From assembly GCF_001439635.1 (NCBI RefSeq), contig NZ_LMBZ01000009.1, positions 62,001-126,000 on the forward strand: 64,000 nt of DNA, read 5' to 3'. This document shows positions 43,770 to 53,347 of the stretch, piece by piece; within the stretch, counting starts at the first letter, position 1; every line of letters begins with the position of its first letter. This DNA comes from Solibacillus cecembensis. GTDB lineage: Bacteria > Bacillota > Bacilli > Bacillales_A > Planococcaceae. Position numbers and translations under genes: made by a program. The notes below the pieces were generated by a model. That model searched no databases, was not told the DNA's origin, and saw only the letters and a program-made list of their open reading frames with translations.

Positions 43770-45686
43770 TTGAAGTGGGTATCAAAAAAATCTAAAAAAC
43801 GATTAACATGGATCGCCATCGCATTTGTACTATACGGCGTGGCGATTTTTGTTAAGTTGGTCTATGTCCAACTAGTTCAATATAACGAACTATCAACAAT
43901 AGCAAAGCAAAGTTGGGATCGGGAAATACCTTTTAATTCAGAGCGTGGAAAAATTGTAGATCGTAATGGAGAGGTCATTGTGTCAAATGAGCTTGCACCG
44001 ACCTTATACTTTATGCCTTCACAAAATAAAGAAAAAGAACAAGTGGCAGATGCGATTGCAAATGTCCTTAATAAGGACCGAGCGGCGATATTAAAAAGAT
44101 TAGAACAAAAAGTTTCAATTGTAAAACTAGCACCAGAAGGCCAAAATATTACGTATGAGCAAGCAGTTGAAATCCAACAAAAACAAATACCAGGTTTATA
44201 TACGGGTGTTGACTATGTAAGACATTATCCGAATGGTAATTTACTTGCTCGATTCCTCGGTTTCACAGGAGTAGACAATCAGGGGCTCGCAGGAATTGAA
44301 TATGAGTATGATAAGTTACTTACCGGGTCAGATGCGGCTGTCCGATTATTCACAGATGCAAAGGGGATTGCACTCGATAATGCAAATGATGAGTGGAAAG
44401 AAGGCAAGGACGGCGCAACACTGCAATTGACGATTAATTTAGAAATACAGAAAAATGTCGAACGTGCATTATCCGAGGCGATGATTCAAAATGATGCTGA
44501 TCAAGCTTTGGCTATTGCGATGAATCCAAAAACTGGGGAGATATTAGCGCTCGCCTCGTATCCGACCTATGATCCAGCAAATTTTGCTGAGGTAGAACCT
44601 GCTATTTACAATCGAAATTTACCTGTGTTTATGTCCTATGAACCTGGTTCGACATTTAAGATTATTACACTAAGCGCGGCAATTGAAGAAGGTGTAGTAG
44701 ATTTAGAGAAAGACCAGTTCTATGACCCTGGATTTACAATGGTAGAAGGTGCAAGATTACGCTGTTGGAACAGAAGTGGACATAAAGATCAAACATTTTT
44801 AGAAGTTGTACAAAACTCCTGTAATCCAGGTTTTGTTGAACTAGGACAACGAGTAGGTTCGGCGAAATTATTGGAGTATATTCACCGCTTTGGGTTTGGT
44901 AAAAAAACAGGCTCGAATATTGCGGGTGAAGCTTCTGGCATTTTATTTACCGAGGATAATTTCGGCCCAGTAGAGCATGCAACAACATCTTTTGGGCAAG
45001 GTATATCTGTCACGCCAATTCAACAAATGCAAGCCGTGGCAGCAGTTATTAACGGAGGTACGCTGTATCAGCCGTACGTTATTTCAAAAGTAATTGATCC
45101 AAATACGAATGAAGTGCTTATTCAAAATGAGCCGATTGTCAAAGAGCAAATTGTGAGTGAAAAGACATCAAGTATTGTCCGAAACGCTTTAGAAACGGTT
45201 GTTGCAAATGGCTCTGGACGACATGCATACCGCGATGGCTTAAGAGTTGCAGGGAAAACAGGGACAGCACAGAAAGTCGAAAATGGTCGCTATAAAGATG
45301 GGGACTATATTGTATCCTTTATTGGCTTTGCGCCTGCGAATGACCCTGAAATTTTAGTTTATGTGGCGATTGATCATCCAAAAAGCGCTTTGCAATTCGG
45401 CAGTGTAATCGCAGCGCCAGTTGTTGGGCAAATTATTGAGGATGCAGCACCAATATTAAACATTGAAAAGCAGCAAGAGCAGCTTGATAAAAAGTATGTG
45501 TGGGGTGATCAGTTGACGACCCGCCTTACAAACTTTGTCGGACAATCACCAAAAGAAATCACTACCTATATGTATCCTTATAAAATTGAGTGGCATGGTA
45601 CGGGGAGTAAAGTTGTAGAACAAATACCAATTGCGAATAGCCTCATTCATGAAGATGATGTAATCCATTTATATTTAGACGATTAA
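43770..45686 (+). CDS. spoVD: sporulation penicillin-binding protein SpoVD
   Basis: A 638-residue class B PBP paralogue of pbpB: membrane helix (about residues 12-33), transpeptidase with STFK (Ser294, the same number as in B. subtilis SpoVD), QNSCNPGF and KTGTAQ, and one C-terminal PASTA domain. In B. subtilis it works with SpoVE on the spore cortex. TTG 43770 is chosen: GAGGTG lies 6 nt upstream and the protein then starts MKWVSKKSKKR. The GTG 21 nt earlier has no ribosome binding site. Confidence 0.93.
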   Translation: MKWVSKKSKKRLTWIAIAFVLYGVAIFVKLVYVQLVQYNELSTIAKQSWDREIPFNSERGKIVDRNGEVIVSNELAPTLYFMPSQNKEKEQVADAIANVLNKDRAAILKRLEQKVSIVKLAPEGQNITYEQAVEIQQKQIPGLYTGVDYVRHYPNGNLLARFLGFTGVDNQGLAGIEYEYDKLLTGSDAAVRLFTDAKGIALDNANDEWKEGKDGATLQLTINLEIQKNVERALSEAMIQNDADQALAIAMNPKTGEILALASYPTYDPANFAEVEPAIYNRNLPVFMSYEPGSTFKIITLSAAIEEGVVDLEKDQFYDPGFTMVEGARLRCWNRSGHKDQTFLEVVQNSCNPGFVELGQRVGSAKLLEYIHRFGFGKKTGSNIAGEASGILFTEDNFGPVEHATTSFGQGISVTPIQQMQAVAAVINGGTLYQPYVISKVIDPNTNEVLIQNEPIVKEQIVSEKTSSIVRNALETVVANGSGRHAYRDGLRVAGKTGTAQKVENGRYKDGDYIVSFIGFAPANDPEILVYVAIDHPKSALQFGSVIAAPVVGQIIEDAAPILNIEKQQEQLDKKYVWGDQLTTRLTNFVGQSPKEITTYMYPYKIEWHGTGSKVVEQIPIANSLIHEDDVIHLYLDD

Positions 45687-45744
45687 ATCACAATTTGACC
45701 TATTAAAATCCATCTAAAACAACTATTATAGTGAAGGGTATTTA

Positions 45745-45802
45745 ACTGCGTCTGCTGGGCGTTCCAACACGCACTAGACGCAGTTACGCCGAGGTGCAAT
45801 TG
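45745..45802. repeat. dispersed structured repeat, partial copy E
   Basis: The perfect hairpin ACTGCGTCT/AGACGCAGT (45745-45784) is joined to a degraded palindromic arm, CAGTTACGCC and GGTGCAATTG (45781-45802), related to copies A-D. The segments AAAATCTG and GACATCCGCC are missing. It sits between spoVD and mraY, where murE lies in B. subtilis. Confidence 0.55.
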
Positions 45803-45835
45803 ATACAGACAGAAGATTTAAAGGAGATATTTTTT

Positions 45836-46810
45836 ATGACATTACCAATAACATTGACTATTCTAGCTTCCTCATTCTTGTTGACGGTCATTTTGGCCCC
45901 ACTAGGAATTCCACTGCTACGCAGGCTGAAGTTTGGTCAGAGTATACGTGAGGAAGGCCCGCAATCTCACATGAAAAAAGCGGGTACACCTACAATGGGT
46001 GGTCTTATTTTTTTACTAGCCATTATTGTTGCAACAGCGGTTGTAGCCACTCTATTTGATTTATTTACAACACAAACAGTCGTATTATTACTAATTTTAG
46101 TTGGATTTGGTGTGATTGGATTTTTAGACGATGGCTTAAAGGTTATTTTTAAACGTAATTTAGGATTAACATCACTACAAAAACTAATCGGGCAAATTGC
46201 AATTGCAGTAGCCGCATTTTTACTATTACGATTAGGGGCTTTTGATACGTCGATTGGGCTACCATATACAGATATTTCAATTGATTTAGGTATTTTCTAT
46301 GTGGCCTTTTTAATCTTTTGGTTAGTAGGATTTTCAAATGCCGTCAATTTAACTGATGGGGTTGATGGCTTAGTACCGGGCACTGCATCCATTGCCTTTG
46401 CGGCGTATGGTGTAATTGCTTTATTCAATGAGCAAGCTGATATCGCATTATTTGCCTTTGCTGTAACAGGGGCATTACTCGGCTTTTTAATTTTTAATGC
46501 AAACCCAGCGAAAGTGTTCATGGGAGATACAGGCTCATTAGCACTTGGTGGCGCACTTGCCATGATTTCAGTATTAGTGAAGCAAGAGCTGTTATTACTT
46601 TTAATCGGTTTAGTTTTCGTCATCGAAACGTTATCGGTTATTTTGCAAGTAGGAAGCTTTAAACTTCGGAAGAAACGTATTTTTAAAATGACTCCAATCC
46701 ATCACCATTTTGAATTATCAGGATGGTCTGAATGGAAAGTAGTAATCGTATTTTGGTCAACCGGATTAGTCGTAGCATTAATAGCAGTATTGGCGGAGGC
46801 GTTATTATGA
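45836..46810 (+). CDS. mraY: phospho-MurNAc-pentapeptide transferase
   Basis: A 324-residue membrane enzyme with ten predicted helices that makes lipid I from UDP-MurNAc-pentapeptide and undecaprenyl phosphate. Motifs: SHMKKAGTPTMGGLIF, FLDDGLKVIFKRNLGL, NLTDGVDGL, MGDTGSLALGG and MTPIHHHFE. ATG 45836 is 9 nt after AAGGAG. The stop overlaps the murD start (ATGA). The gap from spoVD is 149 nt, with repeat E inside it. Confidence 0.97.
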   Translation: MTLPITLTILASSFLLTVILAPLGIPLLRRLKFGQSIREEGPQSHMKKAGTPTMGGLIFLLAIIVATAVVATLFDLFTTQTVVLLLILVGFGVIGFLDDGLKVIFKRNLGLTSLQKLIGQIAIAVAAFLLLRLGAFDTSIGLPYTDISIDLGIFYVAFLIFWLVGFSNAVNLTDGVDGLVPGTASIAFAAYGVIALFNEQADIALFAFAVTGALLGFLIFNANPAKVFMGDTGSLALGGALAMISVLVKQELLLLLIGLVFVIETLSVILQVGSFKLRKKRIFKMTPIHHHFELSGWSEWKVVIVFWSTGLVVALIAVLAEALL

Positions 46811-48159
46811 TTGAATATTCAGGTTTGCAATCTAAGAAAATTTTAGTGTTAGGTTTAGCGAAAAGTGGTGTAGCAGCGGCAGAATTATTGCATGAGCTTG
46901 GTGCTTTTGTAACGGTTAATGATGCAAAGCCATTTGATGCAAATCCAGAAGCGCAGGATTTATTGTCAAAGGGAATTACAGTAATTTGTGGTCGCCATCC
47001 AGAAGATTTATTGGATGAAGGCTTTGAACTCGTTGTAAAGAATCCAGGAATTCCATATTCAAATCCAATTGTTGCAGATGCAATGAAACGTAATATAGCA
47101 GTTATAACTGAAATGGAACTCGCATATTTAGTAAGTGAGGCACCTTTTATTGGGATAACGGGATCGAATGGTAAAACGACAACGACAACATTACTATTTG
47201 AAATGCTTCAACTTGGTCAATTACAACCACTGATTGCAGGGAATATTGGTACGGTTGCATGTAGCGTTGCAGCAGCAGCAACAGAAGATCAAGTCATTGT
47301 GACAGAACTTTCATCGTTTCAACTAATGGGCACACGTACATTTAAACCGCGCATAGCAATTTTAACGAATTTATATGAGGCCCATTTAGATTATCACGGC
47401 ACATTTGAAGAGTATGCAGAGGCAAAATTCGGTGTGACACGCAATCAAACAGCGGATGATTACTTTATTTATAATGATGACCAAGAAATTGTTCGCGAGT
47501 ATGCGCAAAAATCCAAAGCAATGCTCATTCCATTTACAACAAAAGGTAAAAAGGCGAATGGTATTAGTGCAGATGCGCAAAATATTTACTGGAACGGAGA
47601 AGCAATTCTCGCTTGCAGTGAAATCGTCTTACCAGGAGAGCATAATTTACAAAATATTTTATGCGCAGTAGCAGCTGCACTTTTACAAGGGTGTCCGATA
47701 GAAGCAATTAAAAACGTCCTGTCGACTTTTGTTGGGGTTCGCCATCGTACGCAATTTGTCCGTGAATGGAATGGTCGAAAAGTGTATAACGATTCCAAAG
47801 CAACAAATGTATTAGCAACGAAAAGTGCGTTATCTGCATTTGAACAGCCGATTGTCTTACTGGCAGGTGGTTTGGACCGCGGTCATTCATTTGAAGAGCT
47901 ACGAGAAGAAATGAAGCATGTTAAAGCGGTCGTGGCATTTGGTGAAACGGCATTACGCTTTATGGCGTTTGCAAAATCATGTGGCGTTACAAATACCGTA
48001 CGAGCAATCGATGTTGAAGATGCGGTAGGGTATGCCGCAAAATCTTCAGAACAAGGGGATATTATTTTATTATCACCAGCATGTGCAAGTTGGGACCAAC
48101 ATACAAGTTTTGAAATTCGAGGAGATTTATTTATCGATCGTGTTATGAAGCTTTCATAG
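46807..48159 (+). CDS. murD: UDP-MurNAc-L-alanine:D-glutamate ligase
   Basis: A 450-residue MurD adding D-Glu to UDP-MurNAc-L-Ala. The N-terminal nucleotide domain (KILVLGLAKSGVAAAELL), ATP loop GITGSNGKTTTTTL, EAHLDYHGTFEEYAEAK, GVRHRTQFV and NDSKATN are visible. Translation is coupled to mraY. It is followed 16 nt later by spoVE. Confidence 0.96.
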   Translation: MIEYSGLQSKKILVLGLAKSGVAAAELLHELGAFVTVNDAKPFDANPEAQDLLSKGITVICGRHPEDLLDEGFELVVKNPGIPYSNPIVADAMKRNIAVITEMELAYLVSEAPFIGITGSNGKTTTTTLLFEMLQLGQLQPLIAGNIGTVACSVAAAATEDQVIVTELSSFQLMGTRTFKPRIAILTNLYEAHLDYHGTFEEYAEAKFGVTRNQTADDYFIYNDDQEIVREYAQKSKAMLIPFTTKGKKANGISADAQNIYWNGEAILACSEIVLPGEHNLQNILCAVAAALLQGCPIEAIKNVLSTFVGVRHRTQFVREWNGRKVYNDSKATNVLATKSALSAFEQPIVLLAGGLDRGHSFEELREEMKHVKAVVAFGETALRFMAFAKSCGVTNTVRAIDVEDAVGYAAKSSEQGDIILLSPACASWDQHTSFEIRGDLFIDRVMKLS

Positions 48160-48175
48160 AGAAAGGATAGTTACA

Positions 48176-49249
48176 CTGTCACATCAATTCAAACAATGGT
48201 TTTTTAGTAGTGCTTTCATTTTATCTATCATTGGGATTGTGTTTATTTATTCCGCTGGTACGTACTGGAGTTCCATTCATTATATTGGACAAACACCGTT
48301 TTATATAAAGCAAGGTATCTATTTCGTTATCGCGGTTATTAGTTGTTTAGTGGTTATGAACATGAAAGTGCTACAAAAACCGAAAGTATGGGTGTTTTTT
48401 TATTGGGTATCCATCTTTCTACTAATTGCCGTATTAATACCGGGTATTGGGATTGTGCGAAATGGCTCTCAAAGTTGGATCGGTGTTGGTTCACTAACGG
48501 TTCAACCAGCGGAGCTTGCTAAAATAACGACTTTAATTTATTTAAGTATTCTTTTGGCAAACGGAAAAGCAGGACAGCGGATTGTACAATGGAAACATTT
48601 CCTTGTAATCATTCTTCCGTCTTTGTTAATCATGCTACAACCAGATTTTGGCGCAGTGTTTATTTTAGTTGCAGCAGCGTTTCTTTTACTTTTTATCGCG
48701 CAATACCCAGTAAAATTGTATCTCATCTTAATTTTAACGGGCATTGTGGGTTTAGTAGCATTAATTGCTGCAGCACCTTATCGATTAAAGCGGATTGAAG
48801 CTTTTTTAAATCCTTGGGCAGATGCTTTAGGAAGCGGTTTCCAAGCCGTTCAATCTTTGCTTGCAATTGGACCAGCTGGTTTATTTGGACACGGATTTTT
48901 AGAAAGTAGACAAAAATATTTATATTTACCTGAACCGCAAAATGACTTTATTTTTTCGATTATTTTAGAAGAAATAGGGTTGTTAGGTGGTATGGGCCTG
49001 CTGCTTATTTTTGCGTGCTTTTTACTATCCGGATATAAATTGGCTTTAGCTTGCAATAGTCAACTTCATTTTTATATCATCTGTGGATTAACAACAACAA
49101 TTGCAATACAAGCTTGTTTAAACATCGGTGTAGTAATCAATTTATTGCCTGTTACTGGTGTGACATTGCCATTCATTAGCTATGGTGGAACATCGTTATT
49201 AGTAGTCTGGCTAACCGTAGCGCTTGTTTTAAACTTTTCAAAGGAATAA
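48176..49249 (+). CDS. spoVE: SEDS protein SpoVE (CTG start likely)
   Basis: A 357-residue SEDS glycosyltransferase with QPAELAKI, YLPEPQNDFIFSIILEEIGLLG and GVTLPFISYGGTS. Position after murD and pairing with spoVD identify SpoVE, the cortex-specific SEDS enzyme. Starting at GTG 48239 would cut off helix 1. In frame, CTG 48176 lies 8 nt after AAAGGA and gives MSHQFKQWFFSSAFILSIIG, restoring that helix and matching B. subtilis SpoVE; no in-frame ATG, GTG or TTG is available. murG and murB, which follow in B. subtilis, are missing. Confidence 0.9.
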   Translation: MSHQFKQWFFSSAFILSIIGIVFIYSAGTYWSSIHYIGQTPFYIKQGIYFVIAVISCLVVMNMKVLQKPKVWVFFYWVSIFLLIAVLIPGIGIVRNGSQSWIGVGSLTVQPAELAKITTLIYLSILLANGKAGQRIVQWKHFLVIILPSLLIMLQPDFGAVFILVAAAFLLLFIAQYPVKLYLILILTGIVGLVALIAAAPYRLKRIEAFLNPWADALGSGFQAVQSLLAIGPAGLFGHGFLESRQKYLYLPEPQNDFIFSIILEEIGLLGGMGLLLIFACFLLSGYKLALACNSQLHFYIICGLTTTIAIQACLNIGVVINLLPVTGVTLPFISYGGTSLLVVWLTVALVLNFSKE

Positions 49250-49269
49250 CGTGAAAGAAAGGAGTAGAG

Positions 49270-50100
49270 ATGATGGAGAAAGTAATAGACATTACAGAAC
49301 GTGTACCAGCCATGCGAAAAAGACGAAAACGGCGAACGAATCTTAAATTTGCATTTTTAACAACCATTTTCTTATTCATCATCCTATTGCTTCTTTATTT
49401 TCAATCACCATACAGTGATATGAAGGAAATTAATATTCAAGGGTCTAATTTAAAGGATGAGGCTTATTATTTAAATCAATCCGGATTAATGTTAGATGAG
49501 TCGATGTGGGGATTCAAAATAAGTGATATTGAAAAAGAAATTGCTAAAAATGACTGGATAAAATCAGTCGATGTACAGCGGAAGTTTGTCAATACGGTTC
49601 AAATTACGATTGAGGAATGGCATAAAGTTGCTTATATTTCCCGAGAAGGTGATTTTTATCCGATGTTAGAAAATGGCGTTATTTTTAATGAATCGAGCGA
49701 AATGGTGCCAGTTGACGCGCCCATTTTTTTGAAGTTTAAAGATGAAGCGATAAGAAAAAAAATATTGAAGCAGCTCGCCTTACTTAAGCCGGAAGTATTG
49801 TCACTTATTTCTCAAATCAATGCAAGCCCATTAGAATCTGATCCATATGCGATTACTTTGTTTATGAATGATGGTTACGAAGTGCGTGCAGAGGTTAACA
49901 CATTAGCTGAAAAGCTGAATTATTATCCATCCATTATTGCACAAATTGAAAATGATGACGCGTTTGAAAAAGGAATAATTGATATTGAAGTCGGCTCTTA
50001 TTATCGCCCATTCTCTGAGGAATACGCAATCAATATCCCAGAGGAAGGCGAGGATATAGAGGGGGATGAACAGGCTGATGAACAACAATCAACGGACTAA
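49270..50100 (+). CDS. divIB: cell division protein DivIB/FtsQ
   Basis: A 276-residue bitopic protein: basic cytoplasmic tail (RKRRKRRTN), membrane helix (about residues 29-47), POTRA domain (MKEINIQGSNLKDEAY), beta domain and an acidic, disordered C-terminal tail. It acts in the DivIB-DivIC-FtsL complex. Two adjacent ATG codons follow AAAGGAG (5 and 8 nt). Its end overlaps the first DUF881 gene by 35 nt. Confidence 0.92.
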   Translation: MMEKVIDITERVPAMRKRRKRRTNLKFAFLTTIFLFIILLLLYFQSPYSDMKEINIQGSNLKDEAYYLNQSGLMLDESMWGFKISDIEKEIAKNDWIKSVDVQRKFVNTVQITIEEWHKVAYISREGDFYPMLENGVIFNESSEMVPVDAPIFLKFKDEAIRKKILKQLALLKPEVLSLISQINASPLESDPYAITLFMNDGYEVRAEVNTLAEKLNYYPSIIAQIENDDAFEKGIIDIEVGSYYRPFSEEYAINIPEEGEDIEGDEQADEQQSTD

Positions 50101-50803
50101 AAAACCATCTCCTTTTACTAGGAAATATATGATTATTTTAACGGTTTGTATTATTACAGGTTTTATCATTGGTTTTTCGTACAATTCATCGAAGGACAAG
50201 CGAACGTTAAGCTCAGCCTCGCCTTATTATGAACAGGAAAATCAGTACCGGGAAGAATTAATAGTGCAGCAGGAACGAAATAAAGAGTTAACAGATGAAC
50301 TGGCTGAATTAGAAAAAAAAATTCGAGGCTATGAAAAGGAATATTCTTCAAATGAGGTACAGTACGAAAGAAATATAAAAGAAGCCCAACAATTGCGCTT
50401 ATTGTTAGGAATTGGCTCTGGAGAAGGAAAAGGTATTAAAGTAACATTGCAGGATGCAGACTATAATCCCGCAAGTACAAACCCTAATGATTATATTGTG
50501 CATGAAAGTCATATTTTCAAAGTGCTGAATGAGTTGAAAATTGCTGGTGCAGAGGCAATTGCCATCAACGGTCAACGCTTAAAGATGAATTCTTATATTA
50601 GCTGCAATGGGCCGGTAATCACAGTTGATGGAAAGCAATATCCAGCGCCCTTTGTTATTGAAGCTGTTGGTAAACAAGATATTTTATTATCAGCATTAGA
50701 GCTAACGGGTGGTGTTTTTGATCAATTGCTAAATGAACATGTTGTTGTGACGTTTGAAAAAAGTGAATTAATTCAAATGCAATCTATAAACGAAGAAGGT
50801 TAG
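50066..50803 (+). CDS. ylxW: DUF881 membrane-anchored protein (YlxW-like)
   Basis: A 245-residue protein with an N-terminal membrane helix (about residues 20-38), a coiled coil (about 60-105) and a DUF881 domain (LRLLLGIGSGEGKGIKVTL to the end, with GAEAIAINGQRL). It is the ylxW counterpart between divIB and ftsA. ATG 50066 directly abuts an AGAGGGGG stretch, while ATG 50078 is 13 nt away, so the start is uncertain. Role unknown; probably linked to division. Confidence 0.85.
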   Translation: MNRLMNNNQRTKKPSPFTRKYMIILTVCIITGFIIGFSYNSSKDKRTLSSASPYYEQENQYREELIVQQERNKELTDELAELEKKIRGYEKEYSSNEVQYERNIKEAQQLRLLLGIGSGEGKGIKVTLQDADYNPASTNPNDYIVHESHIFKVLNELKIAGAEAIAINGQRLKMNSYISCNGPVITVDGKQYPAPFVIEAVGKQDILLSALELTGGVFDQLLNEHVVVTFEKSELIQMQSINEEG

Positions 50804-50826
50804 TATATCATTCGGAGGATAACGTG

Positions 50827-51534
50827 ATGACGAAAAAAATGTATCGCAACATTACAATTGTATCGTTCATCATTGGTTTTATGCTAGCTGTTCAATACAA
50901 TACAGTACAAAATCCAACCGAACGGGATACACGAGATATTTGGGAAATCCGCCAGGAATTATCAGAAGAGAAAAAACGACATTCAGAATTGTTATCGTCA
51001 ATAAATGCTTTGTCGAGTACGGTCAATAAGTATGAGGACGATGAATTTGATAACCCAGAACTGCTCTTACAAGAGACTGTAAATGATTTGAAAAAGCAAG
51101 CTGGATTATTACCTATTAGTGGGCCAGGTGTTACGCTAACGATTGAACCTTCTCAAGAATTAATCCAATTTGGTTATGAATTGAAGCCGATTTCTCCGGA
51201 TTTACTTATTCGATTAACGAATGATTTATATCGAAATAATGCGCAAGCAATCGAAATTGATGAGAAACGATTGACATACAATAGTGCAATACGCGATATT
51301 AACGGTAAAACAACAATCAATAGTGAACCAATTAAAAAAATAAACTTTGAAATAAATATTATTATGCAAACATATGAACAAGCTCAGAAGTTAGCCAATC
51401 ATTTATTAGCGTCATCCTTTCAAGATGAGTTTTTTATTGATAATTTAATGCTGACAGTCTATGATGCCGAACAAAACGTACGAATTAATTCCACAGTTGA
51501 ATTACAACAAAGCAAATATTTAGTCGATAAGTAA
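50827..51534 (+). CDS. ylxX: second DUF881 membrane-anchored protein (YlxX-like)
   Basis: A 235-residue paralogue of the preceding gene with the same plan: membrane helix (about residues 6-24), coiled coil (about 40-80), DUF881 domain with LPISGPGVTLTIEPS and NNAQAIEIDEKRLTYNSAI. ATG 50827 is 8 nt after GGAGG. Tandem DUF881 genes at this place are normal in Bacillus. Confidence 0.85.
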   Translation: MTKKMYRNITIVSFIIGFMLAVQYNTVQNPTERDTRDIWEIRQELSEEKKRHSELLSSINALSSTVNKYEDDEFDNPELLLQETVNDLKKQAGLLPISGPGVTLTIEPSQELIQFGYELKPISPDLLIRLTNDLYRNNAQAIEIDEKRLTYNSAIRDINGKTTINSEPIKKINFEINIIMQTYEQAQKLANHLLASSFQDEFFIDNLMLTVYDAEQNVRINSTVELQQSKYLVDK

Positions 51535-51548
51535 AAGGGGTTGTGAAT

Positions 51549-51914
51549 ATGTGGTTGCCACTATTAGGATTAATTTTTGGTGTAATGTTAGGTGTTTTGA
51601 CAGATATTCAAATTCCTTCAGTTTATGAAAATTACTTATCAATTGCAGTATTGGCAGCATTAGATACGATGTTTGGTGGAATTCGGGCCCAATTACAACA
51701 AGTGTATGATGATAAAGTGTTTATTTCTGGATTTTTCTTCAATATTTTATTAGCAGCAGGGTTAGCATTTTTAGGTGTACATATTGGTGTGGATCTCTAT
51801 TTAGCCGCAATATTTGCATTTGGCGTCCGTTTATTTCAAAATATTGCAGTCATCCGACGTATACTATTAACAAAATTAGACAATAGACGCTTGAAAAAAA
51901 GTGAAAACTCTTGA
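51549..51914 (+). CDS. sbp: small basic protein Sbp (DUF1290)
   Basis: A 121-residue protein with three predicted helices and a basic C terminus (RRLKKS). It matches Sbp/DUF1290 in length and in AALDTMFGGIRAQLQ. ATG 51549 is 8 nt after AAAGGGG, better than GTG 51543 (2 nt). It precedes ftsA as in B. subtilis. Function unknown. Confidence 0.9.
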   Translation: MWLPLLGLIFGVMLGVLTDIQIPSVYENYLSIAVLAALDTMFGGIRAQLQQVYDDKVFISGFFFNILLAAGLAFLGVHIGVDLYLAAIFAFGVRLFQNIAVIRRILLTKLDNRRLKKSENS

Positions 51915-52015
51915 AATTAACGTTAAGTTTTCATGACAAATTGTGATTTTACTTAGACAATCAAGTAAATTTACAATAGAATAAAAATAGGAGTAATCGA
52001 AGGAGGTGCAACAAG

Positions 52016-53308
52016 TTGAATCATCAAGAAATATATGTTTCTCTAGATATTGGTTCATCATCCGTTAAGGTACTTATTGGAGAGATGAGTGATGATCAAT
52101 TGCACGTAATTGGTGTAGGTCATGTAAAATCAACAGGTATCCGTAAAGGAGCAATTGTTGATATTGACGCTACCGTGCAGTCAATAAATAAAGCTGTCGA
52201 GCAAGCTGAAAGAATGACAGGCATCAAAATTGATGAAGTTGTACTTGGTGTACCAGCTAATCAAACATTTTTACAACCTGTAAAAGGGGTTGTTGCTGTA
52301 AATGGCGAAAATAGAGAGATTACTGATGACGACTTAGAGCGTGTAATCGATTCCGCACAGGTGATGTCGATTCCGCCAGAGCGTGAATTAGTCAATTTAA
52401 TTCCAAAACAATTTATCGTTGATAATTTAGATGAGATAAAAGATCCACGTGGAATGATAGGCATTCGTTTAGAGATGGACGCAACGATGATTACAACTTC
52501 GAAAACACTTGTACATAATGTACTTCGTTGTGTTGAGCGTGCAGGGTTACAAATTCGTGAAATCTATTTACAACCCTTGGCGGCAGGTACATTTACGTTA
52601 ACAGAAGATGAAAAAAATCAAGGAACAGCCTATATTGATTTAGGTGGAGGCTCTACTACGATTGCTTTATTCCAAGATGGCCTTTTAAAAAGCACTGCCG
52701 TAATACCAGTTGGAGGCGAACATATTACAAAGGATTTATCCATCGTTTTAAAAACGCCAACAGAGCAAGCTGAAAAAATTAAAAAGCAATATGGACATGC
52801 CTTCTATGATGATGCATCTGACGAACAATTATTTGAAGTACCGGTTGTAGGTACCGATACAACAGATCAATATAGTCAACGTTATATTGCTGAAATTATA
52901 GGAGTTCGTTTAGAAGAACTATTTGAATTAGTTTTAGACGAATTAGCCCGAATGAGTATTCAAGATTTACCAGGAGGCGTTGTAATTTCTGGAGGGGTAG
53001 CTCAAATTGAAGGAATTGCTCAATTAGCCCGTCAAGTGATGCAAACACGTGTGCGCGTGTTTACGCCAAACTATATTGGTGTTCGTGAACCTGGATTTAC
53101 GACATCTGTCGGATTAATTCGTTATGCACATGCAGATGACAAGTTTTATGGTAGAAGTGCAACCAGCTCTGCACCTTCTTATGCACCGTATCCTGCTCAA
53201 CCAAATCCTTCTAAAAAACAAGCAAGTGCGTCGGAGAGAGTAGAAAGCGACAATAAAGTTGGAGTTATTGACCGCGCAAAAAATTTATTAAATAAATTTT
53301 TCGATTAA
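52016..53308 (+). CDS. ftsA: cell division protein FtsA
   Basis: A 430-residue actin-like protein that tethers FtsZ to the membrane. It shows SLDIGSSSVKVLIGE (phosphate 1), the 1C subdomain, DLGGGSTTIALFQ (phosphate 2), GGVVISGG (adenosine) and a C-terminal amphipathic helix (DRAKNLLNKFFD). A TTG start lies 7 nt after AAGGAGGTG. ftsZ follows after 39 nt. Confidence 0.96.
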   Translation: MNHQEIYVSLDIGSSSVKVLIGEMSDDQLHVIGVGHVKSTGIRKGAIVDIDATVQSINKAVEQAERMTGIKIDEVVLGVPANQTFLQPVKGVVAVNGENREITDDDLERVIDSAQVMSIPPERELVNLIPKQFIVDNLDEIKDPRGMIGIRLEMDATMITTSKTLVHNVLRCVERAGLQIREIYLQPLAAGTFTLTEDEKNQGTAYIDLGGGSTTIALFQDGLLKSTAVIPVGGEHITKDLSIVLKTPTEQAEKIKKQYGHAFYDDASDEQLFEVPVVGTDTTDQYSQRYIAEIIGVRLEELFELVLDELARMSIQDLPGGVVISGGVAQIEGIAQLARQVMQTRVRVFTPNYIGVREPGFTTSVGLIRYAHADDKFYGRSATSSAPSYAPYPAQPNPSKKQASASERVESDNKVGVIDRAKNLLNKFFD

Positions 53309-53347
53309 AACGAACATTTAATCTGTCATAAATTAGGAGGAGAGACT

